64,000 nt of DNA from Alphaproteobacteria bacterium (GCA_024743215.1 JANSWZ010000001.1:496001-560000); one strand, 5' to 3'. Positions 47,465 through 56,214 are shown, counted from the first letter of the stretch. Notes: generated by a model from the letters alone, not told the origin. Made by a program: numbers and translations.

Positions 47465-48256
47465 ATGACGGGAACTGTCAGACTGTTGGTTAGAGCGGAT
47501 GATGCCGGGTCCAGTTGGGCCTCAAATGTTGGGTGTTTGCGTGCCTGTTCAGAAGGCATTGCGCGCAGTGTTGAAATTATGATGCCCTGTGCCTGGGTTG
47601 AACATGCTGCGCAGCTCTTTAATCGAAACCCGAAGATCGATGTGGGTGTGCACTTAACGCTTACGAGTGAATGGGATGCGGTGAAGTGGCGCCCCCTCAC
47701 CTACGCCCCAAGTCTTACAGAAGATGGCAGCAGTTTTCGCCCTTTGCTGATGCCGAGGCGTGGCGACAAACGCCCAAATCTGTTGGAAAGCAATTGGTCC
47801 ATAGATGAGATTGCCAATGAATTCAGAGCGCAAATTGAACTTGGTATTGCGATGTTTGACAATGTCACACATGTCAGCGCGCATATGGTGAAACACTTTG
47901 CAGATTTCGATGAGCGGGTCGGCCTGCTTGTAGAGGAATTGTGCCATGAATTTGGACTGATGGATGATCCGCTTGGACATGGCCTGCAACGTATCAAAGG
48001 TTACGCCAAATATCCGCTGGACGCACGGCATCGCATCAGTGCCTTCATTGACTGCTTGAAGGGGCTGACGGCTGGTACCTATATCTTTGTTGATCATCCT
48101 GCTGTTGAAAATGCAGAATTGAGAGATACAGGGCATGTCGGGTATGAGGATGTTCTGGAAGATCGAACCGGCTGTTTGCAGACACTGATTAGCGAAGAGC
48201 TGAGGCGCGAAATTTCGGCACTTAACATCGAGCTTATCGGCTACAAAGACCTTTGA
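47465..48256 (+). CDS. ChbG/YdjC-like carbohydrate deacetylase
   Basis: A 263-residue protein of the YdjC family. The metal-binding motifs are LLVRADDAGSSWASNVG (Asp pair), DVGVHLTLTSEW (His) and VTHVSAHMVKHFAD (His). Relatives remove acetyl groups from chitobiose or similar sugars. The track start is a TTG at 47459; the ATG at 47465 is more likely. It lies between the GntR gene and an SDR gene on the same strand, about 70 bases from the former, so it may belong to the same catabolic regulon. Confidence 0.85.
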   Translation: MTGTVRLLVRADDAGSSWASNVGCLRACSEGIARSVEIMMPCAWVEHAAQLFNRNPKIDVGVHLTLTSEWDAVKWRPLTYAPSLTEDGSSFRPLLMPRRGDKRPNLLESNWSIDEIANEFRAQIELGIAMFDNVTHVSAHMVKHFADFDERVGLLVEELCHEFGLMDDPLGHGLQRIKGYAKYPLDARHRISAFIDCLKGLTAGTYIFVDHPAVENAELRDTGHVGYEDVLEDRTGCLQTLISEELRREISALNIELIGYKDL

Positions 48257-48390
48257 ATGGCGTGCTGAATGGCCAAACAGATTTTCAATTGTCGTGGCTG
48301 TTTCGAAACTGATCAACATTTCCTCTCCAATTCAGGTTTGTGCCACCGGGTTGGTTGCATGTAACATGCAGAAAACTGGTGAGGTATTGT

Positions 48391-49119
48391 ATGAATTGGG
48401 ATGTTTCGGGACAAGTTGCGCTGGTGACCGGTGCAAGTTCGGGCATTGGTCGCGCACTTGCTATCGCGGTTGCCAGGGCTGGTGCAAAAGTTGCCATTGT
48501 TGGCCGGTCGGAGGAGCGGCTTGAGGCGGTCAGTCAGGACCTTGGCGGTGACTCTTTGGTCTTATCGGCCGATCTTACCATTCCTGCAGAAGTGGACCGC
48601 ATTGCCACGGATGCCATCGCCCATTTTGGGCAAATCGACATCTTGCTGGCAAATGCCGGTCTCTATGTGCCAGGCGACGTGGCTGATGGAGACCCGAATG
48701 CCTGGGACGAGTTGCTCAATGTCAATGTGAACAGTGTTTTCCGGCTGGTAAACCGGATACTGCCACAAATGACTGCACGCCGATCCGGGGACATCATCAT
48801 CACAAGCTCAGTCTCTGGGCATCAGGCCATTCAGTGGGAACCAATTTATTCGGCTTCCAAACACGCGATCCAGTCTTTCACCCACGGTTTGCGCCGGCAG
48901 GTCGCGCCTCACAATGTGCGCGTTGGTGCCATAGCACCGGGTGTTGTGTTGAATCCGCTTTGGGGGTTTGCTGACGCTGAGGCCATTGACGAAAAAGTCG
49001 CGGCCCATGAGGGAATGCGTTCTGAGGATGTGGCTGAGGCTGTGATGTTCATGTTGACCCGGCCTCCCCACGTGACCGTCCGTGATCTGGTTCTTCTTCC
49101 GCAAAATCAGGATATCTGA
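48391..49119 (+). CDS. Short-chain dehydrogenase/reductase
   Basis: A 242-residue classical SDR. The cofactor motif is VALVTGASSGIGRALAIAVA, with NAG at ILLANAGLYV, and the Ser-Tyr-Lys triad in IITSSVSGHQ and PIYSASKHAIQSF. The residue after the second strand is Arg (VGRSEER), which suggests NADP(H). The ATG at 48391 follows GGTGAGG; the longer frame is not supported. The GMC gene follows after 3 bases, so the two are cotranscribed. Confidence 0.92.
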   Translation: MNWDVSGQVALVTGASSGIGRALAIAVARAGAKVAIVGRSEERLEAVSQDLGGDSLVLSADLTIPAEVDRIATDAIAHFGQIDILLANAGLYVPGDVADGDPNAWDELLNVNVNSVFRLVNRILPQMTARRSGDIIITSSVSGHQAIQWEPIYSASKHAIQSFTHGLRRQVAPHNVRVGAIAPGVVLNPLWGFADAEAIDEKVAAHEGMRSEDVAEAVMFMLTRPPHVTVRDLVLLPQNQDI

Positions 49120-49122
49120 TCC

Positions 49123-50817
49123 GTGACCAAGTTTGACTATGTTATCGTTGGTGCCGGCGCTGCTGGCTGTGTGCTGGCAAATCGTCTTTCCGAAGACCCT
49201 GATGTGCGTGTGGCACTGATTGAAAGCGGTCCGGACCGGAATTCCCGCAAGACTATTGTTCGCATGCCCTTGGCGATGGTGACCTTCATGGCACCGGCTC
49301 TCGCCTTTTTGGGCGGCCCCAAATTCATGCAATGGTTCAAGACCGAACCTGAAGAAGGCGTGGATGACCGCAGGATCGATCTGCCCCGTGGTCATGGAAC
49401 CGGCGGCAGTACCCTCGTAAATGGTCAGATACTCATTCGCGGCCAGCGTGAAGATTATGACGAATGGCGCGATCTTGGTGCGTTCGGTTGGGGGTTTGAT
49501 GATTTACTACCCTATTTCCGTAAAATGGAGCGGTTTGAGCCTCTGGTGGACAGGGGCTCAGATTCCCATTTGCCAGCGCGTGCAGAACGTGAAGCGCAGC
49601 CAATCGATCCTGACTTTCATGGTGTTTCGGGCGCAATAAATCTGGCGCATATCCGAACGGTCAATCCGTTAACCCATGCCTTTTTGGAAGCTGCGAATCT
49701 GGCTGGTCACCGGTTTAACTCCGATTTCAATGGGCCCCGACAGGACGGGTATGGATTTTATACATTTACGCAATCCAATGGCGAAAGGGTAACGGCTGAA
49801 AGCGCGTACATCAATCCAATTCGCAATCGCTCGAATCTGACCATCCTGTCTGGTCGCAGGGTCACGAAAGTGATCATGGATGGCAAGCGGGCCGAAGGTG
49901 TGGTTTGGCAGGACGAACGTGGTGCGAGTGGAGAAACACGCGGTACAGAGATCATCTTGTCCGCTGGCAGTTTTGTGTCCCCTCACCTTTTGATGCTGTC
50001 CGGTATTGGTGACAAGACACAATTGTCAGAGCATGGAATTCCACTGGTGCACGACCTTCCAGGTGTTGGCGAAAATCTTCAGGATCATCTGGATGTCAGT
50101 GTGGAATACCTCGCCAAGACCAGCGTTCCGTATGGCGGTTCATGGCGGGCCTTTCCACGGAATGTGCTGCACGTGTTGAACTGGATTTTCAGACGCCGTG
50201 GGCTGTTCGCGTCAACCACGGCTGATGGCGGTGCGTTTCTGTCCACTACGGGCTCTGATCGCCCGGATATACAGCTGTTTTTTTGCACGGCCATGGCCAA
50301 TACGCAGAACGCGAAGGGCTTCAGCACGCATGGCTTCATCATGCATGTTTGCCAATTGCGGCCCGACAGCATTGGTAACCTTAAACTCAAGAGTTCAAAT
50401 CCCTTGGATAAGCCTCTGATTAAATACAATTTCTTTCAAGGGAAAAGCACGACTGACGCTTTGCGTGAAGGGGTGCGAATTGCTCGCAAGATTATGGGAC
50501 AGCCGCCCTTCGCACCCCATCTGGATGTGGAGCTGTCTCCGGGTCCGGACGCAGTGGATGATGAGGCCCTCGATAGTTTCATCCGCCAAAATGTAGGGAC
50601 TTTGTTTCATCCGATTGGCACCTGCGCAATGGGTACCGGTCCGATGGCTGTCGTTGATCCTGGTACAATGCGGGTGCATGGTACCTCTGGCCTTCGGGTG
50701 GTTGATGCCTCGGTGATGCCAAAAATTGTGTCTGGCAATACGGTTGCGGCCACATATTGTCTGGCTGAAAAATCTGCCGACTTAATCAAGGGCAATCGCC
50801 GCGGCGAGATGGACTAG
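49123..50817 (+). CDS. GMC-family FAD oxidoreductase
   Basis: A 564-residue flavoprotein like choline dehydrogenase. The FAD motif is DYVIVGAGAAGCVLANRLSE; the GMC signatures are GHGTGGSTLVNGQILIRGQR and GSFVSPHLLMLSGIGDK. The C-terminal active-site histidine is in GTLFHPIGTCAMG, and the partner in SGNTVAATYCLAEK. No signal peptide is seen. It oxidises an alcohol group; the substrate is unknown. The GTG start lies 3 bases after the SDR stop. It is the last gene of the rightward arm of the catabolic locus. Confidence 0.93.
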   Translation: MTKFDYVIVGAGAAGCVLANRLSEDPDVRVALIESGPDRNSRKTIVRMPLAMVTFMAPALAFLGGPKFMQWFKTEPEEGVDDRRIDLPRGHGTGGSTLVNGQILIRGQREDYDEWRDLGAFGWGFDDLLPYFRKMERFEPLVDRGSDSHLPARAEREAQPIDPDFHGVSGAINLAHIRTVNPLTHAFLEAANLAGHRFNSDFNGPRQDGYGFYTFTQSNGERVTAESAYINPIRNRSNLTILSGRRVTKVIMDGKRAEGVVWQDERGASGETRGTEIILSAGSFVSPHLLMLSGIGDKTQLSEHGIPLVHDLPGVGENLQDHLDVSVEYLAKTSVPYGGSWRAFPRNVLHVLNWIFRRRGLFASTTADGGAFLSTTGSDRPDIQLFFCTAMANTQNAKGFSTHGFIMHVCQLRPDSIGNLKLKSSNPLDKPLIKYNFFQGKSTTDALREGVRIARKIMGQPPFAPHLDVELSPGPDAVDDEALDSFIRQNVGTLFHPIGTCAMGTGPMAVVDPGTMRVHGTSGLRVVDASVMPKIVSGNTVAATYCLAEKSADLIKGNRRGEMD

Positions 50818-51101
50818 CTTCAGGTTTGGACTGCATTGTCTGGAATGGACAATTGCATCTTCGTGTCAAATTTGGATCAGCTGATCTTTGAACCAGCGGA
50901 CATTCATGTTATTGAGGAAGCATAACACGGAGATTTCATGTCCTGATCATGTGGGGAGGCAAAGTGTCCTCCCGGTGCAAAGCAGAAGCGACCAGACCCA
51001 CTGACCGGAAAGCGGTTCGTGGAACGCAGCTTTGTAATTTCAGAAAATCTGACACTGCGACCCGAGCTTTGCTCGTGGTTTGAACATGAGAGTTCACATC
51101 A

Positions 51102-52178
51102 ATGAAACGGGATTATTCAAAATTCCTTCGGCCTCCTGCAACGGATGGAAGCCCCAAACGCATACCAACAAAACTTGAAACGCTCGGCTGGAAGCCGTTT
51201 TTTGCGCAACAGATCAGCACCGAGGACCTGGACAGGACACCGCCAGTCCGCATTGTTGAAGTGCAACGAAGTGGTTTTCACGTCCTGGGCGACGGGATCG
51301 ATACTGTTGTACCACCAAACCCGGAAGCCACTGTGGGTGATTGGCTGTTGCTTGATGAAGCCCGCCCCGGTTCCAGCGCGGTTCTGGAACGGAAAAGTCT
51401 CATCAAACGACGTGCCCCGGGCAGCGACCGCCAAGTGCAATTGATAGCTGCAAACATTGATACGGCATTCATTGTATCTTCCTGCAATCAGGATTTTAAC
51501 ATTGCGCGGCTTGAGCGCTACATCGCTGTCGCTTTGGAGGCTGGCGTATCTCCTGTCATTGTCCTGACAAAGAGCGATCTTTGCGAAACGCCGGACAACT
51601 ATGTTGCAAAGGCCAGTGGTATTTCTGATCTGGTTCCGGTGGTGGTTCTGGATGCACGAGGTGACGAACCAAGACAGAAATTGGCTGATTGGTGCAAGCC
51701 GGGGCAAACGGTTGCATTTCTGGGGTCTTCCGGTGTGGGCAAATCAACGCTGACCAATGCGCTGCTGCAAAGCCTTTCCATTCAAACTCAGGCTATTCGT
51801 GAGGACGATGCCAAGGGACGCCATACCACGACAAGCCGCAGGCTTCATATTCTTCCAGATGCTTGCGCGGTGTTGGACACGCCGGGCATGCGGGAACTGC
51901 AGCTTGCTGACGTTGAAACCGGGCTTGCACATCTGTTCTCGGATATTGATGCCCTTTCAATGCAATGCCGCTTTACAGACTGTCAGCATGTCAGTGAACC
52001 GGGATGCGCTGTGCTGGCGGCAGTCGAAACTGGCGAAATTGATGAGGTCAGGCTGGGTCGATGGAGAAAGTTGATTGCGGAAGAACGCTTTAACACATCG
52101 AGCCTGGCGCAACGGAGGTCGAAGGACAAGGCATTTGGAAAAATGATCCGCACTATAAAGAAGCAGAGCAAAAAGTGA
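51102..52178 (+). CDS. rsgA: Ribosome small-subunit GTPase A
   Basis: A 358-residue circularly permuted GTPase that helps mature the 30S subunit. G4 is VLTKSDLCE, then G1 FLGSSGVGKSTLTNALL, and G3 VLDTPGMRELQ, in permuted order. An N-terminal OB fold precedes and a C-terminal zinc knuckle CRFTDCQHVSEPGCAV follows. The 284 bases upstream (50818-51101) carry no gene; a 12-bp palindrome GATCAGCTGATC lies at 50875-50886. It ends at a bidirectional terminator. Confidence 0.95.
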   Translation: MKRDYSKFLRPPATDGSPKRIPTKLETLGWKPFFAQQISTEDLDRTPPVRIVEVQRSGFHVLGDGIDTVVPPNPEATVGDWLLLDEARPGSSAVLERKSLIKRRAPGSDRQVQLIAANIDTAFIVSSCNQDFNIARLERYIAVALEAGVSPVIVLTKSDLCETPDNYVAKASGISDLVPVVVLDARGDEPRQKLADWCKPGQTVAFLGSSGVGKSTLTNALLQSLSIQTQAIREDDAKGRHTTTSRRLHILPDACAVLDTPGMRELQLADVETGLAHLFSDIDALSMQCRFTDCQHVSEPGCAVLAAVETGEIDEVRLGRWRKLIAEERFNTSSLAQRRSKDKAFGKMIRTIKKQSKK

Positions 52179-52236
52179 CGCCGACTGTGGGGAATGCATT
52201 GCATATATATAGATGCCATTCACCTGCATCACATAA

Positions 52237-52262
52237 AAAGGGACCCAGTTTCGGGTCCCTTT
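52237..52262. terminator. Bidirectional Rho-independent terminator
   Basis: AAAGGGACCC (52237-52246) and GGGTCCCTTT (52253-52262) form a perfect 10-bp stem with loop AGTTTC. On the minus strand the stem is followed by TTTTT, on the plus strand by TTTCC. It separates rsgA from the convergent secreted-protein gene. Confidence 0.88.
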
Positions 52263-52340
52263 CCTGGTTATGGAGGTCACTCAGTTGACTGTTCAGATTT
52301 GTCAGATTGGGCAGACTGACGAGCCTGATCGACAATTGGA

Positions 52341-53237
52341 TTAGTTTGTCACTGCCTTGGGGCGTTTGATGTCATTGACAGCACCGCACTTCAATTTGAT
52401 TTCAGCCCACTTGCTGGTCATTGCCTGTTTGGCAAGGACGATCTGATAGCGTCTGTGAACGGATTGATTGAACTCATATGTCTTTGCCCAACGTTTGACA
52501 TTGCCATTTGCAACCTTCGTGGTCGTGACGGATGCCTTTTGTTTCGCACCATCGTTTCTGGTCAAAAAGAATTCCACCTTACCCGGTTTATTGGTCCAGA
52601 TTTCGGTGATCAACTTCACAGGTTTTCCGCAAGCCGGCTTAGCCGGAATGGTGTAGAGTTTCACATTGGTGGCTTTTAGTGCGACGGGAGTTCTTGAGGG
52701 ATTGCTGGGCTTGGGCATGCAGACAATCCGCATTGGCAATTGCACTGTGTCTTTCAGTACCTTCCCCTTATTGGTGGCTGCTAGCGCCTCAAATTTGATG
52801 AAAAAGCCATCTTTGACAAGTTTCTTGGAGCTGCCGTGGCGGTTACAATAGTCTGCAAATCCCGGTGTAAAGCTGTTCAGGAACGATCTCTTGAATGTGA
52901 TGTTGTCTGCGTAAGACAATTTGCGCTTTTTACGTGGTATTTTACCGCTCATTTTCTGTTTAGGAGAGAGGGTTATTGGTTTGAGTGTCATGCTGTTTAG
53001 CCAGTTATTAAATCGACCTGCATCCCCGGAGACACTAAATCGTAGTGTAATGGTCTTGCCGTTCCACTTGTATTTTCCTCCGGTATAGTCAAATTGCATG
53101 ACGGCCTTGGAAAACTGGTTTGAGTGTATATCAAAATTCAGATACGGATTATTTTTCGCTTGCGAACTGTTTGTGAATGCGACCAGCGAAGACAATATGA
53201 TCATGGCAAATGTGCCGCGCTTTAGTTGGTAGTTCAT
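52341..53237 (-). CDS. Secreted protein of unknown function
   Basis: A 298-residue exported protein. The ATG at 53237 follows GAGAGG and gives a signal peptide MNYQLKRGTFAMIILSSLVA with likely cleavage after SSQA. The body is basic and rich in Lys, Asn and Thr, with predicted beta strands. Residues about 200-290 (PAKPACGKPVKLITEIWTNK ... WAEIKLKCGAV) look like an immunoglobulin-like domain closed by a Cys pair. I know no family for it. No adjacent gene gives a clue; it is followed by a bidirectional terminator and has a 230-base gene-free region upstream (53238-53467). Confidence 0.65.
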   Translation of the reverse strand: MNYQLKRGTFAMIILSSLVAFTNSSQAKNNPYLNFDIHSNQFSKAVMQFDYTGGKYKWNGKTITLRFSVSGDAGRFNNWLNSMTLKPITLSPKQKMSGKIPRKKRKLSYADNITFKRSFLNSFTPGFADYCNRHGSSKKLVKDGFFIKFEALAATNKGKVLKDTVQLPMRIVCMPKPSNPSRTPVALKATNVKLYTIPAKPACGKPVKLITEIWTNKPGKVEFFLTRNDGAKQKASVTTTKVANGNVKRWAKTYEFNQSVHRRYQIVLAKQAMTSKWAEIKLKCGAVNDIKRPKAVTN

Positions 53238-53467
53238 TTTGCTTTTCCTCTCCATTTTTAGCATAAGCCGTCGATTGCGCACCGCAGAGGGCTGCGACTG
53301 CAGGTCGGCACATTCGAATTCGATGACGGGAGTCCAGGAACATCGTTTCCGGTGCGAGCGAAACCCCGTGTGGGGATGCCAATAGAATTGGAAAGTTTCA
53401 GTTGAAGCTCGTGCGATGTTTCAATTGTATCAACGGCGCGCATGCCTGATACAATACGTACCCGATG

Positions 53468-54217
53468 TCAGGCAGCCATAACGCGCAAAGCTTTTTCTGT
53501 TTCATGGTCTGCTGGAAAGTATAATTCAATTTTCAAATCATCGAGTGTCAAATCTTCAGGCGTGCCAAATTGAGCAATAGTGGTGAAGAGAGACAGGCGA
53601 ATTGACCCTGCCCTAAAGATTGTTGGTACAACCGGGCCGCTGCTGTGTGGGGCAGACATGGGTACTTCAGCCAATTTTTCCGCAGCTTTGTCGAACAGGG
53701 CGACGCCGCCTTGAGCTGTACTTTCTGTGCGCAGGCGCTGAGCTGCATGATGCGCGACCTGGGGCCAGTTTTCGATCAAAGGTGGCAGGATATCTGACAG
53801 CATCAGTTCAAGCAGGCTGTCTCCCTGGTCCAGTTTGAGCGGGCCAAAAAGGCCTTGAGCAGGTCCGTTCATCTGGACAATGCTCCAAAGACGATCAATG
53901 GCAAGTGCAGGATAAGGCGCGTGTTGATTGAGCGTATAGTCGACCGCTGCACGCACCGGAGCCATCTCTTCTGCGCTCCAACTGCGGGCCTGGTGTTGAA
54001 TTGCAAACCCCGCAAATGTCAGCATTTGATTGCGTGCGGCCAGTGGGAGTTGCAGCGCATCACCCAACCGCTTGATCATATCCACGCTTGGGCGCGCCCT
54101 GCCCGTCTCCAGAAAAGAGATATGGCGAGTGGAAACATCGGCCTCGACGGCAAGTGATAACTGGCTAAACCGTCTCGCTCTGCGCCAGGATTGCAAAGTT
54201 CTTGAGAAGTCATTCAT
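53468..54217 (-). CDS. XRE-family regulator with MmyB-like ligand domain
   Basis: A 249-residue transcription factor. Residues 1-70 form a Cro/XRE helix-turn-helix (LQSWRRARRFSQLSLAVEAD, then VSTRHISFLETGRARPS). The rest is the MmyB-like ligand-binding domain (YPALAIDRLWSIVQMNGPAQ; IRLSLFTTIAQFGTPEDLTL), possibly for fatty-acid-like ligands in relatives. It is divergent from a small membrane protein, with a 15-bp palindrome in the 107-base gap, the expected layout for a repressor of its neighbour. Confidence 0.9.
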   Translation of the reverse strand: MNDFSRTLQSWRRARRFSQLSLAVEADVSTRHISFLETGRARPSVDMIKRLGDALQLPLAARNQMLTFAGFAIQHQARSWSAEEMAPVRAAVDYTLNQHAPYPALAIDRLWSIVQMNGPAQGLFGPLKLDQGDSLLELMLSDILPPLIENWPQVAHHAAQRLRTESTAQGGVALFDKAAEKLAEVPMSAPHSSGPVVPTIFRAGSIRLSLFTTIAQFGTPEDLTLDDLKIELYFPADHETEKALRVMAA

Positions 54218-54252
54218 GGCCGCAATATACGGCGTTTATGGCCGCTTGTCTG

Positions 54253-54267
54253 TTACCTGCAAGGTAA
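54253..54267. promoter_or_regulatory. Candidate operator for the MmyB-type regulator
   Basis: TTACCT-GCA-AGGTAA is a perfect 6+3+6 palindrome centred between the divergent regulator (start 54217) and the membrane protein (start 54325). No known consensus is claimed; the symmetry and position make it the best operator candidate. Confidence 0.65.
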
Positions 54268-54324
54268 TTGTTTTTGCGACCGAAGCGGTTCTATGTCCTG
54301 TCAATCAATACAGGAGCGCAAATT

Positions 54325-54756
54325 ATGTCCCACAATTTTCATAAGTTTTGGCTGAAGGTTACAGCTATTGTCGTTGGGTCCTTTGGCCCGATTTTCTTTC
54401 TGGGCACCATGTTGCCTACCGCAGAGCCCGCCCGCCTTACACTCGACCTTATAAGTTGGCCGTTGGACGGGCTTCAAACCTACGCTTCACCAGATACACG
54501 GTTTCTGTCAGCCCTGACGGCTGGCTTTCTGTTGGGATGGGGTGTGACAATCTGGTTTCTATCGAGTTGGGTCTATGATCAGGCCCCGGAAGCTGTGCGC
54601 AAGACTGTTTTGGTTGGTGTCCTGTGCTGGTTTGGTCTGGATTGTCTTGGGTCCATAACATCGGGCAATTCATCAAACGTATTTTTCAATACCCTCGTGC
54701 TGCTGCTCGCAGTTGGCCCACTATGGCGACCGGCCAGAACTCAGCAATTGGCTTGA
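54325..54756 (+). CDS. Small integral membrane protein
   Basis: A 143-residue membrane protein with four predicted helices (for example VTAIVVGSFGPIFFLGTML and FLSALTAGFLLGWGVTIWFL). The ATG at 54325 follows CAGGAG; an upstream frame to 54268 is not supported. The family is not recognised with confidence; similar proteins are often encoded beside MmyB-type regulators. It ends in a terminator placed inside the convergent EamA gene. Confidence 0.75.
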   Translation: MSHNFHKFWLKVTAIVVGSFGPIFFLGTMLPTAEPARLTLDLISWPLDGLQTYASPDTRFLSALTAGFLLGWGVTIWFLSSWVYDQAPEAVRKTVLVGVLCWFGLDCLGSITSGNSSNVFFNTLVLLLAVGPLWRPARTQQLA

Positions 54757-54770
54757 TTTGATACCCTGCC

Positions 54771-55646
54771 TCACACGGCCGCTGTTTTCGCGGCCGTTTT
54801 GGGTCTCAGCGCATATTGCGCGGCAAAGACGCTGGCAAGGGCAATCAAGGCGCCCAATAATTGCAGCCAATCAAGTGTCTCATTGAGTATCAGCCAGCCC
54901 AGAAGCGTCGCACTGACGGGGCTGAGAAACCCGAGAACAGATACTGATGATGGCTGTAATCTTGCTATTCCGCGCAACCAGATGACATATGTCAACGCAG
55001 CGCCGATCAGGCCAAGGTAGGCCAGTCCAATTACATTTGAGGTGTTAATGGTCGCCCAATCAGTGGACGAAAATGGCATGAAGGGCAGAATGAGCAGCCC
55101 GCCTGCCGTGAGTTGCCAAGCGGTGAATGTCAGCGCGGACACTGGTGGCTGCCATTTTCGACTAAGGACGATTCCCATAGCCATGGAGGCCGCCCCCAAG
55201 AGGCCGGCGGCAACGCCCAGCAGGTCCAGTTTCGCCTCAGGCGTCAGAATTAGAAGAGCAATGCCGCAAGTGCCAGCCAGAATTGCGAGCAAAGATAATG
55301 GCCTTATCGGGTGACCGAGAATTGCCCTTGCAGATAAAATTACAATCAATGGCTGAAGCGCACCTAATATGGCGGCGATTCCTCCGGGCAACCGATACGC
55401 AGCAAAGAACAAGAATGCCCAGAAGATTGAAAAATTGAGCGCTCCCAGTACAAACATTCTGGCGATCCAGATACCCTTCGGCAGACATCGAACCAACAGC
55501 AGCAACAAGATCCCTGCTGGCAAGGCGCGCAAGAGCGAGATCGATAGCGGATCCATGTTGGGCAACAACTGTGTCGTGACGATGTAGCTGCTGCCCCAGA
55601 TGATGGGCGCCAATGACGTCAGCAAGAGATCTGAAAGGCGGTTCAT
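54771..55646 (-). CDS. EamA/DMT-superfamily exporter
   Basis: A 291-residue membrane protein with ten predicted helices and two EamA repeats (LAPIIWGSSYIVTTQLLPNM; VIGLAYLGLIGAALTYVIWL). The N-terminal Trp-Gly-Ser motif and the second repeat match drug/metabolite transporters such as RhaT- or YdcZ-like exporters. It is divergent from a MarR regulator whose two operator palindromes cover the shared promoter region, so it is probably induced by a compound that the regulator senses. Confidence 0.92.
   Translation of the reverse strand: MNRLSDLLLTSLAPIIWGSSYIVTTQLLPNMDPLSISLLRALPAGILLLLLVRCLPKGIWIARMFVLGALNFSIFWAFLFFAAYRLPGGIAAILGALQPLIVILSARAILGHPIRPLSLLAILAGTCGIALLILTPEAKLDLLGVAAGLLGAASMAMGIVLSRKWQPPVSALTFTAWQLTAGGLLILPFMPFSSTDWATINTSNVIGLAYLGLIGAALTYVIWLRGIARLQPSSVSVLGFLSPVSATLLGWLILNETLDWLQLLGALIALASVFAAQYALRPKTAAKTAAV
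54775..54800 (+). terminator. Rho-independent terminator inside the EamA 3' end
   Basis: ACGGCCGC (54775-54782) and GCGGCCGT (54790-54797) form an 8-bp stem with loop TGTTTTC, followed by TTTT. It serves the plus-strand membrane protein gene and lies in the last codons of the convergent EamA gene, where the same bases encode a KTAAKTAAV tail. Confidence 0.75.
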
Positions 55647-55663
55647 AATCGAATCCTGTAAAG

Positions 55664-55681
55664 TATCTTGATATCAAGATA
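55664..55681. promoter_or_regulatory. MarR operator 1 (candidate)
   Basis: TATCTTGATATCAAGATA is a perfect 18-bp palindrome in the gap between the EamA and MarR genes. It is close to the EamA start codon (55646), so binding there could block EamA transcription. Confidence 0.85.
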
Positions 55682-55690
55682 GATTGATTA

Positions 55691-55706
55691 ATCTTGACGT
55701 CAAGAT
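55691..55706. promoter_or_regulatory. MarR operator 2 (candidate)
   Basis: ATCTTGACGTCAAGAT is a perfect 16-bp palindrome sharing the half-site ATCTTGA with operator 1. The centres of the two sites are 26 bases apart. Confidence 0.85.
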
Positions 55707-55728
55707 AAAAACGGTATTCCATTGGCCC

Positions 55729-56214
55729 ATGGATGAAATCGATACGATCAAAGCCCAATGGGCTCGACAAAGGCCTGATCTGGATACGGACCCGATGGCG
55801 TTGATCGGCCGGTTGATGCGCCTCGCCCAGCATCTCTCTAAGGAAATGGCCGAAACTTTCGCCAGGTTTGACCTGACGGGCGCCAGCTTTGACGTGTTGG
55901 CGACACTCTTAAGGTCCGGCCCGCCCCACGCGCTGTCTCCAAACCAGTTGTTGTCCACAATGATGATTACATCTGGCACAATGACAAACCGGATTGATCA
56001 ACTGGAAAAACAGCAATTGGTAAGACGGATCAAAAGCACGGAAGATCGGCGAAGTGTACAAATTGCCCTTACAGAGAAGGGACTTGCGGTGATTGATGAG
56101 GCCGTCACAGCACATGTTGCCACGCAAATCCGGCTGGTTTCTTGCCTGCCCGACAAGGAGCGAGAGGAACTGGATCAATTGCTCCGAAAATATCTTGCGC
56201 AGATATCAGATTGA
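55729..56214 (+). CDS. MarR-family transcriptional regulator
   Basis: A 161-residue winged-helix regulator. Features are FDLTGASFDVLATLLRSGPP, the recognition-helix segment SPNQLLSTMMITSGTMTNRI and the wing KSTEDRRSVQIALTEKG, with the conserved DRR. The frame begins with a TTG at 55684 inside the operator region; the ATG at 55729 is more likely. It is presumably the repressor of the divergent EamA exporter and of itself through two palindromes. Confidence 0.92.
   Translation: MDEIDTIKAQWARQRPDLDTDPMALIGRLMRLAQHLSKEMAETFARFDLTGASFDVLATLLRSGPPHALSPNQLLSTMMITSGTMTNRIDQLEKQQLVRRIKSTEDRRSVQIALTEKGLAVIDEAVTAHVATQIRLVSCLPDKEREELDQLLRKYLAQISD

Noticed and set aside
50875-50886. 12-bp palindrome GATCAGCTGATC upstream of rsgA
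   Set aside because: More than 200 bases from the start codon and with no regulator nearby; could be chance, so noted only in the rsgA entry.
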